A DNA stretch of 53,868 nucleotides from Pseudomonadota bacterium (lineage in GTDB: Bacteria > Pseudomonadota > Alphaproteobacteria > Rhizobiales > Hyphomicrobiaceae): assembly GCA_023423275.1 (NCBI GenBank), contig JAFAFW010000055.1, positions 1 through 53,868 on the forward strand, given 5' to 3'. The notes under the pieces were generated by a model. It was not told the origin of the DNA and searched no databases. It saw only the letters and a program-made list of their open reading frames with translations. Position numbers and translations under genes: made by a program. This document shows positions 1 to 7,919 of this stretch, piece by piece (position 1 is the first letter of the stretch; every line of letters starts with the position of its first letter).

Positions 1-583
1 CGTCCTGACGCGGGAAGCCGTTCGACACGCCGCCGAGCGAGTTCACCACCGACCGCAATGCGCGGTCGTTCATGTCCATGACGCGGCGCCATGCGATGCG
101 GCGGGTGTCGATGCCGAGGCTGTTGCCCCAGTAGATGTGATTATCCAACATCGCCGCGAGCAGGTTATTTGCCGAGGTGATGGCGTGGAAATCGCCGGTG
201 AAGTGGAGGTTGATGTCCTCCATCGGCACGACCTGGGCATAGCCGCCGCCAGCCGCACCGCCCTTCATGCCGAAGCACGGACCGAGCGAAGGCTCGCGCA
301 GACAGCTCATCGCCTTCTTGCCGATGTAGTTCAGGCCATCGCCGAGACCGACCGTCGTGGTGGTCTTGCCCTCGCCGGCAGGGGTCGGACTGATCGCCGT
401 CACCAGGATCAGCTTGCCGTCGTTCCTATCCTGCTGAGCGTTGATGAAGTCGAACGACACCTTCGCCTTGGTCGGCCCGTACGGCAGCAGGGCATCGGCT
501 GGAATACCGACCTTCTGACCGACCTCCGCGATCGGCTTCATTTTGGCATCACGCGCAATTTCGATATCTGACCTGACACTCAT
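1..583 (-). CDS. fhs: Formate-tetrahydrofolate ligase (partial, N-terminal 194 residues)
   Basis: The gene runs off the left edge, so only the first 194 residues are seen. They carry the nucleotide-binding loop TPAGEGKTTT and the following segment LREPSLGPCFGMKGGAAGGG, both typical of formate-THF ligase. The family joins formate to tetrahydrofolate using ATP in the cytoplasm, and the reaction is reversible. It is the last visible gene of a leftward run after a formyltransferase (about 50 bases upstream), frc and oxc. This places it where formate or formyl groups from oxalate would enter one-carbon metabolism, or where ATP could be recovered from formyl-THF. The ATG at 581-583 follows a GGGAGAAG ribosome site. 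No defect is seen in the visible part. Confidence 0.95.
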   Translation of the reverse strand, partial: MSVRSDIEIARDAKMKPIAEVGQKVGIPADALLPYGPTKAKVSFDFINAQQDRNDGKLILVTAISPTPAGEGKTTTTVGLGDGLNYIGKKAMSCLREPSLGPCFGMKGGAAGGGYAQVVPMEDINLHFTGDFHAITSANNLLAAMLDNHIYWGNSLGIDTRRIAWRRVMDMNDRALRSVVNSLGGVSNGFPRQD

Positions 584-634
584 TGAGACTTCTCCCTGGA
601 GGTAATTCGATTATCGCATTCAGTCTTGGACGGA

Positions 635-1570
635 TCAGGCGGCAGGCTTTGGAGCTGGAGCGCTGAATGTATCGCCGACGGACAGGCCGGCACTTCCGGC
701 ATACTCGGCGGCCGCCACCTTTTGACCACCCGCAGCCCTGAGACGCTGAATGAGAATGGAGCCATCCTTCGCAGCAACCTCGATCCCGTCATCGGAAACC
801 GCGAGAATTTCACCCGGTTTACCTGATTTCGTCCCGCGGCGGCTGTCGTAGATGTCGATCCTGGTATCCTTGATCGTGCTCCACGCGCCGGGAGCAGGAT
901 TAGCGGCGCGAATGGTATTGTAGATATCAGCCGCCGACTTCGACCAATCTATCTCGGCGAGACCTTTTTTGAACCAGCTCTCGTATGATCCGGCCTCGAG
1001 ATTCTGTTTATGCTTGAGCAGAACACCCGCCTTGACGAGTTCAAGACCTTCCATCATGGCATCGACGCCCATCGGGAACAGCTTCTTGAAGTAGACGTCG
1101 CCAAGCGTTTCATCCGGCCCGATATCGACGGTTTTCTGCAGCAAGACCGGACCTTCGTCGAGACCTTCATCCGGCCAGAAAATCGTCAGGCCGGTCTTGG
1201 TGCTGCCCATGGCGATCGGCCAGTTGATCGACGACGGACCGCGATGCAGCGGCAGCAGCGACGGATGATACTGGAATGTTCCCAGCCGCGGCGCATCGAG
1301 CACAGGCTGCGGCACGAACAGCAGCACGTAGGCCATGAGACAAACGTCGGCGTTGAACGACTTCATCAGTTCAAGCGCTTCCGGCGTTTTCCAGGACTTG
1401 GGCTGATGGACCGGCAGGCCTTTTTCCTCCGCGAACACCGCCAGCGGATCGCGAGCCTTGCCCTCCTTGTCGGGCGCGCAGCAAACGGCAACGACGTTCT
1501 CGCCGCGGGCCAGAAGCTTCTCGAGCACCGCTTTGCCGAACGCTTCCTGACCATGGACAACGATACGCAT
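635..1570 (-). CDS. Free-standing formyltransferase / 10-formyl-THF hydrolase-like protein
   Basis: The 311-residue protein has a formyltransferase fold like methionyl-tRNA formyltransferase (Fmt), but its segments YHPSLLPLHRGPSSINW and FWPDEGLDEG look closer to the N-terminal hydrolase domain of 10-formyltetrahydrofolate dehydrogenase. The catalytic His is at about 102 and the Asp at about 138. There is no aldehyde dehydrogenase domain. An Fmt C-like segment follows from about residue 205. The start was set at the ATG at 1570, preceded by AGAAGGA; an upstream in-frame ATG would add 17 Lys-rich residues. Lying between frc and fhs, it probably moves or releases the formyl group of the oxalate pathway. 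Whether it is a formyl-THF hydrolase, a formyl-CoA:THF transferase or an ordinary Fmt paralogue cannot be decided from sequence. Confidence 0.8.
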   Translation of the reverse strand: MRIVVHGQEAFGKAVLEKLLARGENVVAVCCAPDKEGKARDPLAVFAEEKGLPVHQPKSWKTPEALELMKSFNADVCLMAYVLLFVPQPVLDAPRLGTFQYHPSLLPLHRGPSSINWPIAMGSTKTGLTIFWPDEGLDEGPVLLQKTVDIGPDETLGDVYFKKLFPMGVDAMMEGLELVKAGVLLKHKQNLEAGSYESWFKKGLAEIDWSKSAADIYNTIRAANPAPGAWSTIKDTRIDIYDSRRGTKSGKPGEILAVSDDGIEVAAKDGSILIQRLRAAGGQKVAAAEYAGSAGLSVGDTFSAPAPKPAA

Positions 1571-1660
1571 TTTGATTTCCTTCTGTTCTTTCTGTTTGGG
1601 GATCTTCCCGATCCTCGGCATTCAGATCGGTTTCAATTTCTTACGTCGAAGCTTTGCGAT

Positions 1661-1755
1661 GTGATCTGGATCCCCGCCTTCGCGGGGATGACGAGTAGGA
1701 TGAAACTCAGCGCTTCAATCATTTCTGCCGTCATTCCCGCGAAGGCGGGAATCCA
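1661..1755. repeat. Inverted pair of palindromic repeats (R1 and R2)
   Basis: R1 (1667-1692) contains the hairpin CCCCGCCTTCGCGGGG, flanked by TGGAT and ATGAC. R2 (1730-1755) is the same element in the opposite orientation with the variant core TTCCCGCCTTCGCGGGAA. The two are separated by 37 bases. They resemble REP-like elements common in proteobacteria. A direct copy of R1 lies on the far side of the GIY-YIG gene at 2146-2177, and 32 bases (1661-1692) are identical between R1 and that copy. Confidence 0.85.
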
Positions 1756-1757
1756 AG

Positions 1758-2102
1758 TTACCTTTCCATCCAAGATCTTCTCTCACGCTGCAAATCTGCC
1801 GGTCCTTCGCGCACAACGCCCCAAAACTCATCGAAAAGATCGACCCATTCGGGATTCATCTGTTCGATTATTCTGATCTTCCAGGCACGATTCCATTTCT
1901 TCAGTTGCTTCTCGCGTCGAATGGCTTCTGGCATCGCGGCGTGCATCTCGTAGTAAACGAGGTGATGCACGCCGTAGCGCTTCGTGAAACCTTCAACGAA
2001 ATCCTGCTTGTGCAGTGAAACGCGATCCTCCAACGAACTCGTGACACCGATGTAAAGGGTGCCATTGCGGCCGCTCGCCAGAATGTAAACACAAGGGTTC
2101 AC
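1758..2102 (-). CDS. GIY-YIG nuclease domain protein (UPF0213/YhbQ-like)
   Basis: The 114-residue protein is a single GIY-YIG domain: VYILAS then GTLYIG near the N-terminus, an Arg in LEDRVSLH, and a Glu in REKQLKKWNRAWK. This is the usual small UPF0213 arrangement, and the cellular role of such proteins is unsettled. The start is GTG at 2100-2102. It interrupts an otherwise compact frc-formyltransferase-fhs run and is framed by palindromic repeats at 1661-1755 and 2146-2177. Gene plus repeats (about 520 bases) therefore looks like a cassette dropped into the intergenic gap. It has no evident link to oxalate metabolism. Confidence 0.85.
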   Translation of the reverse strand: MNPCVYILASGRNGTLYIGVTSSLEDRVSLHKQDFVEGFTKRYGVHHLVYYEMHAAMPEAIRREKQLKKWNRAWKIRIIEQMNPEWVDLFDEFWGVVREGPADLQRERRSWMER

Positions 2103-2145
2103 GTCCCGCGTTCCGCAAATAGAACCCCCGTTGCTCCATTGTGAC

Positions 2146-2177
2146 GTGATCTGGATCCCCGCCTTCGCGGGGATGAC
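2146..2177. repeat. Palindromic repeat R3, direct copy of R1
   Basis: These 32 bases match 1661-1692 exactly and contain the hairpin CCCCGCCTTCGCGGGG. R3 lies about 10 bases beyond the frc stop codon, so with R1 it brackets the GIY-YIG gene as a direct repeat. It could also act as a 3' hairpin for the frc message. Confidence 0.85.
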
Positions 2178-2187
2178 GGATCACCCG

Positions 2188-3465
2188 TTACTCCGCAGCA
2201 ATCGGTTTCTTGGGCGGCTCGGTCGCGCCGGCTTCCTTGATCGCGGCGACTTCCTCCGCGCTGTAGCCGAGCACACTCGAAAGGATCTCATCCGTATGCT
2301 CACCGAGCAACGGAGACCGCTTCACGTCCGCTGGACTGTCGGACAGCTTGATCGGATTACCCACCGACAGATACTTGCCGCGCGTCGGATGGTCGACTTC
2401 GACCACGGTGCCCGTAGCACGTAGCGACTGCTCCTCGGCCAGTTCCTTCATCGACAGGATCGGTCCGCTCGGAATGTCGAGCGGATTGCAGATGTTCATG
2501 ACCTCGAACTTTGTCTTGGTCATCGTCCACTGTTCGATGCGCTCGAAAATCTCATTGAGTCGCGGTAGACGCGCGTTCGGCGTCGCGTAATCGGGATCGG
2601 TCTTCCAATCCGGTTCGCCGATCACGTCGCAGATCTTGGCCCAGATCGGCGCCTGCGTGATGAAGTAAATGTAGGCGTTAGGATCGGTCTCCCAGCCCTT
2701 GCACTTAAGAATACGGCCCGGCTGACCGCCACCGGAATCGTTGGCGGCGCGTGGCACGGCTTCACCGAAGTCGATGCCCTCGCCGAACTGGCTGTATTCC
2801 TTGAGCGGGCCGTGCGTGAGGCGCTGCTGGTCGCGCAGCTTCACACGGCACAGGTTGAGCACGCCATCCTGCATGGCGCAGGTCACGCGCTGGCCCTTGC
2901 CGGAATGCGTGCGATGGTAGAGCGCTGTGACGATGCCGAGAGCCAGATGCAGACCCGTGCCGCTGTCGCCGATCTGCGCGCCGGTCACGAGCGGAACGCC
3001 GTCGCGGAAACCGGTGGTCGAGGCCGCGCCGCCCGCGCACTGCGCGACGTTCTCGTAGACCTTGCAGTCCTCATACGGCCCAGGACCGAAGCCCTTGATC
3101 GAGGCGACGATCATCTTCGGATTGAGCTTGTGGATCGTCTCCCACGGGAAGCCCATCCGATCCAGAACACCCGGGCCGAAGTTCTCCACCAGCACGTCGC
3201 ACGTCTTGATCAGGCGTTCGAGAACCTCCTTCCCCTTCGGGTTCTTGGTGTCGAGCGTGATCGAACGCTTGTTGTGGTTCAGCATCGTGAAATAGAGGCT
3301 GTCCACCTTCGGGACGTCCTGAAGCTGTCCGCGTGTGATATCGCCTACGCCAGGACGCTCGACCTTGATCACGTCGGCGCCGAACCAAGCGAGAAGCTGC
3401 GTACACGTTGGACCGGACTGCACGTGCGTGAAGTCGAGGATTTTGACGCCTTCCAGGGCTTTCAT
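2188..3465 (-). CDS. frc: Formyl-CoA:oxalate CoA-transferase
   Basis: The 425-residue protein is a class III CoA-transferase that moves CoA from formyl-CoA to oxalate, giving oxalyl-CoA and formate. The length fits the family (about 416-428). It carries the signature LDFTHVQSGPTCTQLLAWFG at the N-terminus, the catalytic Asp in GAQIGDSGTG (residue 167, equivalent to Asp169 of the Oxalobacter enzyme) and the mobile glycine loop SGGGQPGRILKCKGWETDP that is characteristic of Frc and E. coli YfdW. The start ATG at 3465 has a GGGAG site. It lies 11 bases downstream of oxc and is surely co-transcribed with it. Substrate assignment is strong because the oxc partner is adjacent. Confidence 0.96.
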   Translation of the reverse strand: MKALEGVKILDFTHVQSGPTCTQLLAWFGADVIKVERPGVGDITRGQLQDVPKVDSLYFTMLNHNKRSITLDTKNPKGKEVLERLIKTCDVLVENFGPGVLDRMGFPWETIHKLNPKMIVASIKGFGPGPYEDCKVYENVAQCAGGAASTTGFRDGVPLVTGAQIGDSGTGLHLALGIVTALYHRTHSGKGQRVTCAMQDGVLNLCRVKLRDQQRLTHGPLKEYSQFGEGIDFGEAVPRAANDSGGGQPGRILKCKGWETDPNAYIYFITQAPIWAKICDVIGEPDWKTDPDYATPNARLPRLNEIFERIEQWTMTKTKFEVMNICNPLDIPSGPILSMKELAEEQSLRATGTVVEVDHPTRGKYLSVGNPIKLSDSPADVKRSPLLGEHTDEILSSVLGYSAEEVAAIKEAGATEPPKKPIAAE

Positions 3466-3476
3466 GTCGTGCTCCC

Positions 3477-5210
3477 TTATTTCTTTTTCAGCGCGCTTTG
3501 CGGGTTGAGGTTGCCGATGCGGCCGCTTTCGCTGCCGGCGGCGGGATCGATAACAGCGTTGATGAGTGTTGGCTTGCCGGAGTCCATCGCCGCATTGACG
3601 GCGCGCTTCAGCTCATCAGGCGAGGTCGCGTTGACACCAACGCCGCCGAAGGCCTCCATCATCTTGTCGTAGCGCGCCCCCTTGACGAACACGGTGGTCG
3701 CCGGATCGGAACCAGCGGTGTTGACGTCCGTACCGCGATAAATGCCATCGTTGTTGAAGATCACGATGCAGACCGGCAACTGATAGCGGCAGATGGTTTC
3801 GACCTCCATGCCGGAGAAACCGAACGCCGAGTCGCCCTCGATCGCGAGCACTGGCTTGCCGGTCTCGACAGCCGCGGCAATGGAGTAGCCCATGCCGATG
3901 CCCATGATGCCCCATGTGCCGACGTCGATACGCTTGCGCGGCTGGTACATGTCGATGATGCCGCGCGCGAGATCGAGCGTATTGGCGCCCTCATTCACCA
4001 GGATCGCGTCCGGACGCTCCTTGACGATCGTCCGCAGCACGCCGAGCGCGCCGTGATAATCCATCGGCGAGTTGTTGTTCATGAGACGCGGCGCCATCTT
4101 GGCGACGTTCTCTTCGCGCTTCGCCTTGACCGCGTTCGTCCAATCGGCGGGCGCGGCCGGCCACTTGTCGCCCATGCCATCGAGCAGCGCGGCAACACAC
4201 GAACCGATATCACCCACCACCGGAGCCACGATCTCGACGTTCGAGTCCATCTCCTTCGGCTCGATGTCGATCTGGATGAACTTCTTCGGCGCCGTTCCCC
4301 ACGCCTTGCCCTTACCGTGCGACAGCAGCCAGTTCAGGCGCGCGCCGATCAGCAATACGACGTCGGAGTCTTTCAGCACTGTCGAGCGGGCGGCACCGGC
4401 GCACTGCGGGTGCGTATCCGGTAGAAGGCCCTTGCCCATGCTCATCGGCAGGAACGGGACGCCGCTCTTCTCAACCAACGCATGGATCGCATCGTCAGCC
4501 TGAGCATACGAAGCGCCCTTGCCGAGAATGATCAACGGCCGCTTGGCGCCCTTCAGCACATCGAGCGCGCGCTTCACAGAATCCGGTGCGGGAAGTTGTG
4601 CCGGAGCAGCGTCGATGACTTTGACGAGCGATTTCTTGCCGGCTTCCGCATTCATCACCTGGCCAAACAGCTTGGCCGGCAAATCGAGATAGACACCACC
4701 CGGACGTCCCGATACCGCGGCGCGGATGGCGCGGGCAATGCCGATGCCGATGTCCTGCGCATGGAGAATGCGGTAGCTGGCCTTGCACATCGTCTTGGCG
4801 ACGGCAAGCTGATCCATCTCCTCGTAGTCGCCCTGCTGCAGATCGACGATCTCGCGCTCGGATGAGCCGGAAACGAGGATCATCGGGAAGCAGTTGGTTG
4901 TCGCGTGCGCGAGCGCGGTCAGACCGTTGAGGAAGCCCGGCGCGGAGACGGTGAGGCAGACGCCCGGCTTCTTGGTCAGATAGCCGGCGATCGATGCCGC
5001 ATAACCGGCATTCTGCTCATGCCGGAACGACAAGACGCGGAGGCCCTCGGCCTGCGCCATGCGACCGAAGTCCGTGATAGGAATCCCCGGAACGCCATAG
5101 ATCGTTTCGACGCCGTTGAGCTTGAGCGCATCGATGATCAGGTGGAACCCGTCCGTCAGCTCCTGCTCTTCTCCGGACGCACTCGCATCGGTGCTCTGCA
5201 CTGTTGACAT
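3477..5210 (-). CDS. oxc: Oxalyl-CoA decarboxylase
   Basis: The 577-residue thiamine-diphosphate enzyme converts oxalyl-CoA to formyl-CoA and CO2. The ThDP-activating Glu lies in RHEQNAGYAA (residue 65). The cofactor motif starts at GDSAFGFSGM (459) and ends at the NN pair (487-488), with the GDS variant usual for Oxc. The segment YGVPGIPITDFGRMAQAEG is also typical. The ATG at 5210 follows AGGGAG. It heads the structural genes of the leftward oxalate run, just downstream of gntR. Oxc and Frc together form the classical oxalate cycle, which yields formate and consumes a proton per turn. Confidence 0.97.
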   Translation of the reverse strand: MSTVQSTDASASGEEQELTDGFHLIIDALKLNGVETIYGVPGIPITDFGRMAQAEGLRVLSFRHEQNAGYAASIAGYLTKKPGVCLTVSAPGFLNGLTALAHATTNCFPMILVSGSSEREIVDLQQGDYEEMDQLAVAKTMCKASYRILHAQDIGIGIARAIRAAVSGRPGGVYLDLPAKLFGQVMNAEAGKKSLVKVIDAAPAQLPAPDSVKRALDVLKGAKRPLIILGKGASYAQADDAIHALVEKSGVPFLPMSMGKGLLPDTHPQCAGAARSTVLKDSDVVLLIGARLNWLLSHGKGKAWGTAPKKFIQIDIEPKEMDSNVEIVAPVVGDIGSCVAALLDGMGDKWPAAPADWTNAVKAKREENVAKMAPRLMNNNSPMDYHGALGVLRTIVKERPDAILVNEGANTLDLARGIIDMYQPRKRIDVGTWGIMGIGMGYSIAAAVETGKPVLAIEGDSAFGFSGMEVETICRYQLPVCIVIFNNDGIYRGTDVNTAGSDPATTVFVKGARYDKMMEAFGGVGVNATSPDELKRAVNAAMDSGKPTLINAVIDPAAGSESGRIGNLNPQSALKKK

Positions 5211-5239
5211 TTCACTCCCTTCCTCAGGTCATTCGTTTG

Positions 5240-5926
5240 CTAGTCGATGTCGACGTAGCGATCGACGTGATCTCGCAGCCGCAGCGTATGCTCGCGCACA
5301 AGCCGCTCGGCGCGTTCGGTATCCCGCGCCTCCAGGGCCGCGACGATTTCCTTGTGATCCACGATCGAACGCTTTGCCCGATCCTGTTCGAAGATCGTCC
5401 GCTGCCGGATGGCGCGGACGTGAAAGAACAGCCGATCCGTCAGTTCCCGGATCAGCTCGCATTTGCCCAGGCCGATGATCGCCTGATGAAAGCGGATGTT
5501 GGCGTCGGAATATTCTCCCATTTTCCGCGCGATCTCGTCATCGTTGAACGCATCGACGAGATCGTGAAGCCGCGCGATTTCCTCGTCCGTCGCTTCCTTC
5601 GTCGCCAGTCGAGCCGCCATGCTTTCGAGCGCCGCCCAGACCGTGATCATCTCCAGGATTTCAGCTTTCGTTTTGCGCACAATGTAGATGCCGCGCCGCG
5701 CAACGATCCGCACCAATCCTTCCTGATCGAGCTGCGCCAGTGCTTCACGCAGCGGGGTGCGGCTGACACCGAACTGCGCGGAGAGCTGCCGCTCATCGAG
5801 GCGAAGCTCCGAATTCTGATCATAGATGTTCATATTGTGGATGGCGGCGCGCAAGGCCTCGTAGGCCTTCGACTTGAGGCTCTGTGCCTCCCCGAGGGGC
5901 GTTATCCTGAGCTGCGTGTGTTCCAT
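5240..5926 (-). CDS. GntR-family (FCD) regulator, probable oxalate regulon controller
   Basis: The 228-residue protein has a winged helix (SAQFGVSRTPLREALAQLDQ, about residues 45-65) and an all-alpha FCD ligand domain. That domain has the metal-site pattern of FCD proteins: an Asp before RFHQAIIG, plus later His residues in VDHKEIV and REHTLRLRDH. An upstream ATG at 5977 would put coding sequence over an operator-like palindrome, so the ATG at 5926 (with TTGGA upstream) is preferred. The gene precedes oxc by about 30 bases and is divergent from tctA. Matching palindromes lie at its own, the tctA and the sucC-like promoters, so it is the natural candidate regulator. Oxalate or an oxalate-derived thioester as effector is inference. 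Confidence 0.88.
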   Translation of the reverse strand: MEHTQLRITPLGEAQSLKSKAYEALRAAIHNMNIYDQNSELRLDERQLSAQFGVSRTPLREALAQLDQEGLVRIVARRGIYIVRKTKAEILEMITVWAALESMAARLATKEATDEEIARLHDLVDAFNDDEIARKMGEYSDANIRFHQAIIGLGKCELIRELTDRLFFHVRAIRQRTIFEQDRAKRSIVDHKEIVAALEARDTERAERLVREHTLRLRDHVDRYVDID

Positions 5927-5962
5927 CAGGGTCCAATACAAATGCGGGCCCTCACCCGCGTC

Positions 5963-6024
5963 TGGTATACCATACACCAGAGAGCATCACGCGAGCAAGA
6001 CGGCGGCTGGCATACCATGTACCA
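5963..6024. promoter_or_regulatory. Two candidate GntR operators upstream of gntR-oxc
   Basis: TGGTATACCATACACCA at 5963-5979 and TGGCATACCATGTACCA at 6008-6024 are 45 bases apart start to start. Each begins with a palindrome of the form TGGYATRCCA and repeats the CCA half once more. They lie just upstream of the chosen gntR start. Spacing and symmetry suit two dimers of an FCD regulator. Confidence 0.65.
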
Positions 6025-6175
6025 AGCAAAAAAGGTGCATACTTTTTAGGGAGCTTTCGCGGCACCGTAGGAATTTCGCGACGCCATGGAAAAGGTCCAC
6101 TGACCTTTTCCGCGGACTTTATCCGCACCCGCATCGGAGACACCGATAGACTCATTGCGCAGATCTATCACTCGG

Positions 6176-6190
6176 GTATATGGTATACCA
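6176..6190. promoter_or_regulatory. Candidate GntR operator upstream of tctA
   Basis: GTATATGGTATACCA contains the perfect palindrome TGGTATACCA (6181-6190), identical to the site at 5963-5972. It lies about 100 bases before the tctA start, in the 360-base gap between the divergent gntR and tctA genes. No gene was found in that gap. Confidence 0.6.
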
Positions 6191-6287
6191 GTCGTTGGCC
6201 ATCGTTTACTTACGAAAATGATGGGTAGACGGCGCAAAAACGGAGCCAAAGAGCTCCAACGGCAAAAACTTTTTGAGGAAGCGTCTT

Positions 6288-7793
6288 TTGGAAGAAATCG
6301 CCTCACTCATGCAGGGGTTTGCCGTTGTGCTGACCCCCTTCAATCTGCTCCTGATGATCGTCGGCATTCTGCTCGGAGTGATCATCGGAGTCCTCCCTGG
6401 CCTTGGTGGCGCCAACGGCGTAGCCATCCTCCTTCCCCTCACATTCTCAATGCCACCGACCTCGGCAATCATCATGCTGAGCTGTATCTACTGGGGGGCG
6501 CTATTCGGCGGTGCCATCACGTCGATTCTGTTCAACATACCCGGCGAACCATGGTCCGTCGCGACAACATTCGATGGTCATCCGATGGCGCAACAGGGCA
6601 GGGCCGATGAGGCGCTGACCGCTGCCTTTACATCCTCATTCGTCGGCGCCATCGTTGCCGTTGTCGTGATTACGTTTCTGGCACCGATCGTGGCCCGCTT
6701 CGCCTTGAGATTTGGGCCGCCGGAATTCTTCGCGGTGCAGTTTCTCACGTTTGCAAGCTTCATCGGAATGGGCAGAGGATCGCCATTCAAGACACTGGCA
6801 GCGATGTGCCTGGGCTTCGCACTCGCCGGCGTCGGCCTGGATAATGTCACCGGACAACTCCGAATGACATTCGATCAAGAAATGCTGCTCAATGGCTTTG
6901 GCTTCCTGGTCGCGGTCATCGGACTTTTCGGCATCGGCGAAATTCTTTCATCGATGGAAGACGGTTTGAGCTTTTCCGGCGCGCAGGCAAAAATCCGTCT
7001 CAATGCCGTTCTGCAAACATGGAAGAAGATGCCGCGGCTGTGGTTCACCTTCCTGCGGAGCTGCGTAATTGGCTGTTGGATGGGGATTACGCCGGGCGGA
7101 GCAACACCGGCCTCATTCATGGGATACGGTCTCGCCAAGCAATTTTCGAAGAACGGCAAGAACTTCGGAAAGGGTGAAATCGAGGGCGTCGTCGCGCCGG
7201 AGACGGCGGCGCATGCCGCAGGCACCAGCGCGCTGCTGCCCATGTTGACGCTCGGCATTCCGGGATCTCCTACTGCCGCAGTATTGCTCGGCGGCCTCCT
7301 GATCTGGGGCCTCCAGCCTGGTCCGATGCTCTTCGTTGAGCAGAAGGATTTTGTCTGGGGCTTAATCGCCTCCATGTATCTCAGCAACGTCATCGGGCTG
7401 GTGATTGTTTTAACGTGCGTGCCGCTTTTTGCGGCGATTCTTCGCATTCCATTCTCGATCATTGCGCCCGTCATCCTGGTGATCTGCGCCGTTGGCGCCT
7501 ACACCGTCAACAACGCGATTTTCGACGTTTGGATGATGGTCGTGTTCGGCGTCGCGGGTTACGTATTCGTCAAATTGGGATATCCCTTACCGCCATTGGT
7601 CCTGGCGCTCGTGCTCGGCGACATGGCAGAGGGATCCTTCAGACAATCGATGCTCTTAAGCCAAGGCGACCTCAGTATCTTCTTCTCGAATTGGCTGGTC
7701 GGTAGCATCATGGGCCTCGGCTTTGTGCTGCTATTCTGGCCTGCCCTGCGGTGGCTGTTTTCTCTCGGCAGAGCAAAACCCCAGCCTGCTTGA
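6288..7793 (+). CDS. tctA: Tripartite tricarboxylate transporter, large membrane subunit (TctA)
   Basis: About 501 residues, with multiple membrane segments and the TctA family signatures TPFNLLLMIVGILLGVIIGV followed by LPGLGGANG, and HAAGTSALLPMLTLGIPGSP. It forms the transport channel of a binding-protein-dependent secondary carrier for carboxylates. Start choice: TTG at 6288 follows GAGGA at a good distance and gives the usual short N-terminus; a TTG at 6273 lacks a ribosome site, and an ATG at 6309 has only a distant one. tctC and tctB follow. The usual order is tctC-tctB-tctA, so tctA first is a rearranged order. A TGGTATACCA palindrome upstream ties it to the neighbouring oxalate genes, which makes oxalate a plausible substrate (inference). 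Confidence 0.9.
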   Translation: MEEIASLMQGFAVVLTPFNLLLMIVGILLGVIIGVLPGLGGANGVAILLPLTFSMPPTSAIIMLSCIYWGALFGGAITSILFNIPGEPWSVATTFDGHPMAQQGRADEALTAAFTSSFVGAIVAVVVITFLAPIVARFALRFGPPEFFAVQFLTFASFIGMGRGSPFKTLAAMCLGFALAGVGLDNVTGQLRMTFDQEMLLNGFGFLVAVIGLFGIGEILSSMEDGLSFSGAQAKIRLNAVLQTWKKMPRLWFTFLRSCVIGCWMGITPGGATPASFMGYGLAKQFSKNGKNFGKGEIEGVVAPETAAHAAGTSALLPMLTLGIPGSPTAAVLLGGLLIWGLQPGPMLFVEQKDFVWGLIASMYLSNVIGLVIVLTCVPLFAAILRIPFSIIAPVILVICAVGAYTVNNAIFDVWMMVVFGVAGYVFVKLGYPLPPLVLALVLGDMAEGSFRQSMLLSQGDLSIFFSNWLVGSIMGLGFVLLFWPALRWLFSLGRAKPQPA

Positions 7794-7804
7794 TGCCGGC
7801 TGGG
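7780..7804 (+). promoter_or_regulatory. Stem-loop at the 3' end of tctA
   Basis: The arms CCCAGCC (7780-7786) and GGCTGGG (7798-7804) pair across the tctA stop codon. The sequence after the stem is A-rich rather than T-rich, so it is not a standard terminator. A second small hairpin around GGCCCAAAAGGGCC follows at about 7847-7860. Together they may shield the tctA 3' end or set a processing point before tctC. Confidence 0.4.
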
Positions 7805-7919
7805 AAAATAAAAAGGGATGGCGTGGGACACCCACGTCGGTAAGGCCCAAAAGGGCCGATAAAAAACGAAAACGACAAAAAGAAATTTTGGGATCTGGAA
7901 ACGCTAAGGAGAACAATAA

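Noticed and set aside
635..1621. Start of the formyltransferase at 1621
   Set aside because: It adds a Lys-rich 17-residue leader without a ribosome site, whereas the ATG at 1570 has AGAAGGA at the right distance and begins the Rossmann strand.
1661..2177. CRISPR array
   Set aside because: The palindromic repeats number only three, are in mixed orientation and are irregularly spaced. They are REP-like elements. No cas genes or regular arrays were seen anywhere in the window.
2812..3672. Plus-strand frame antisense to frc and the oxc end
   Set aside because: It crosses two certain genes and has no ribosome site or recognisable motif.
3498..4424. Long plus-strand frame antisense to oxc
   Set aside because: High-GC codon bias opens the opposite strand. 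The composition is His/Arg/Asp-rich with no domain, and oxc on the other strand is certain.
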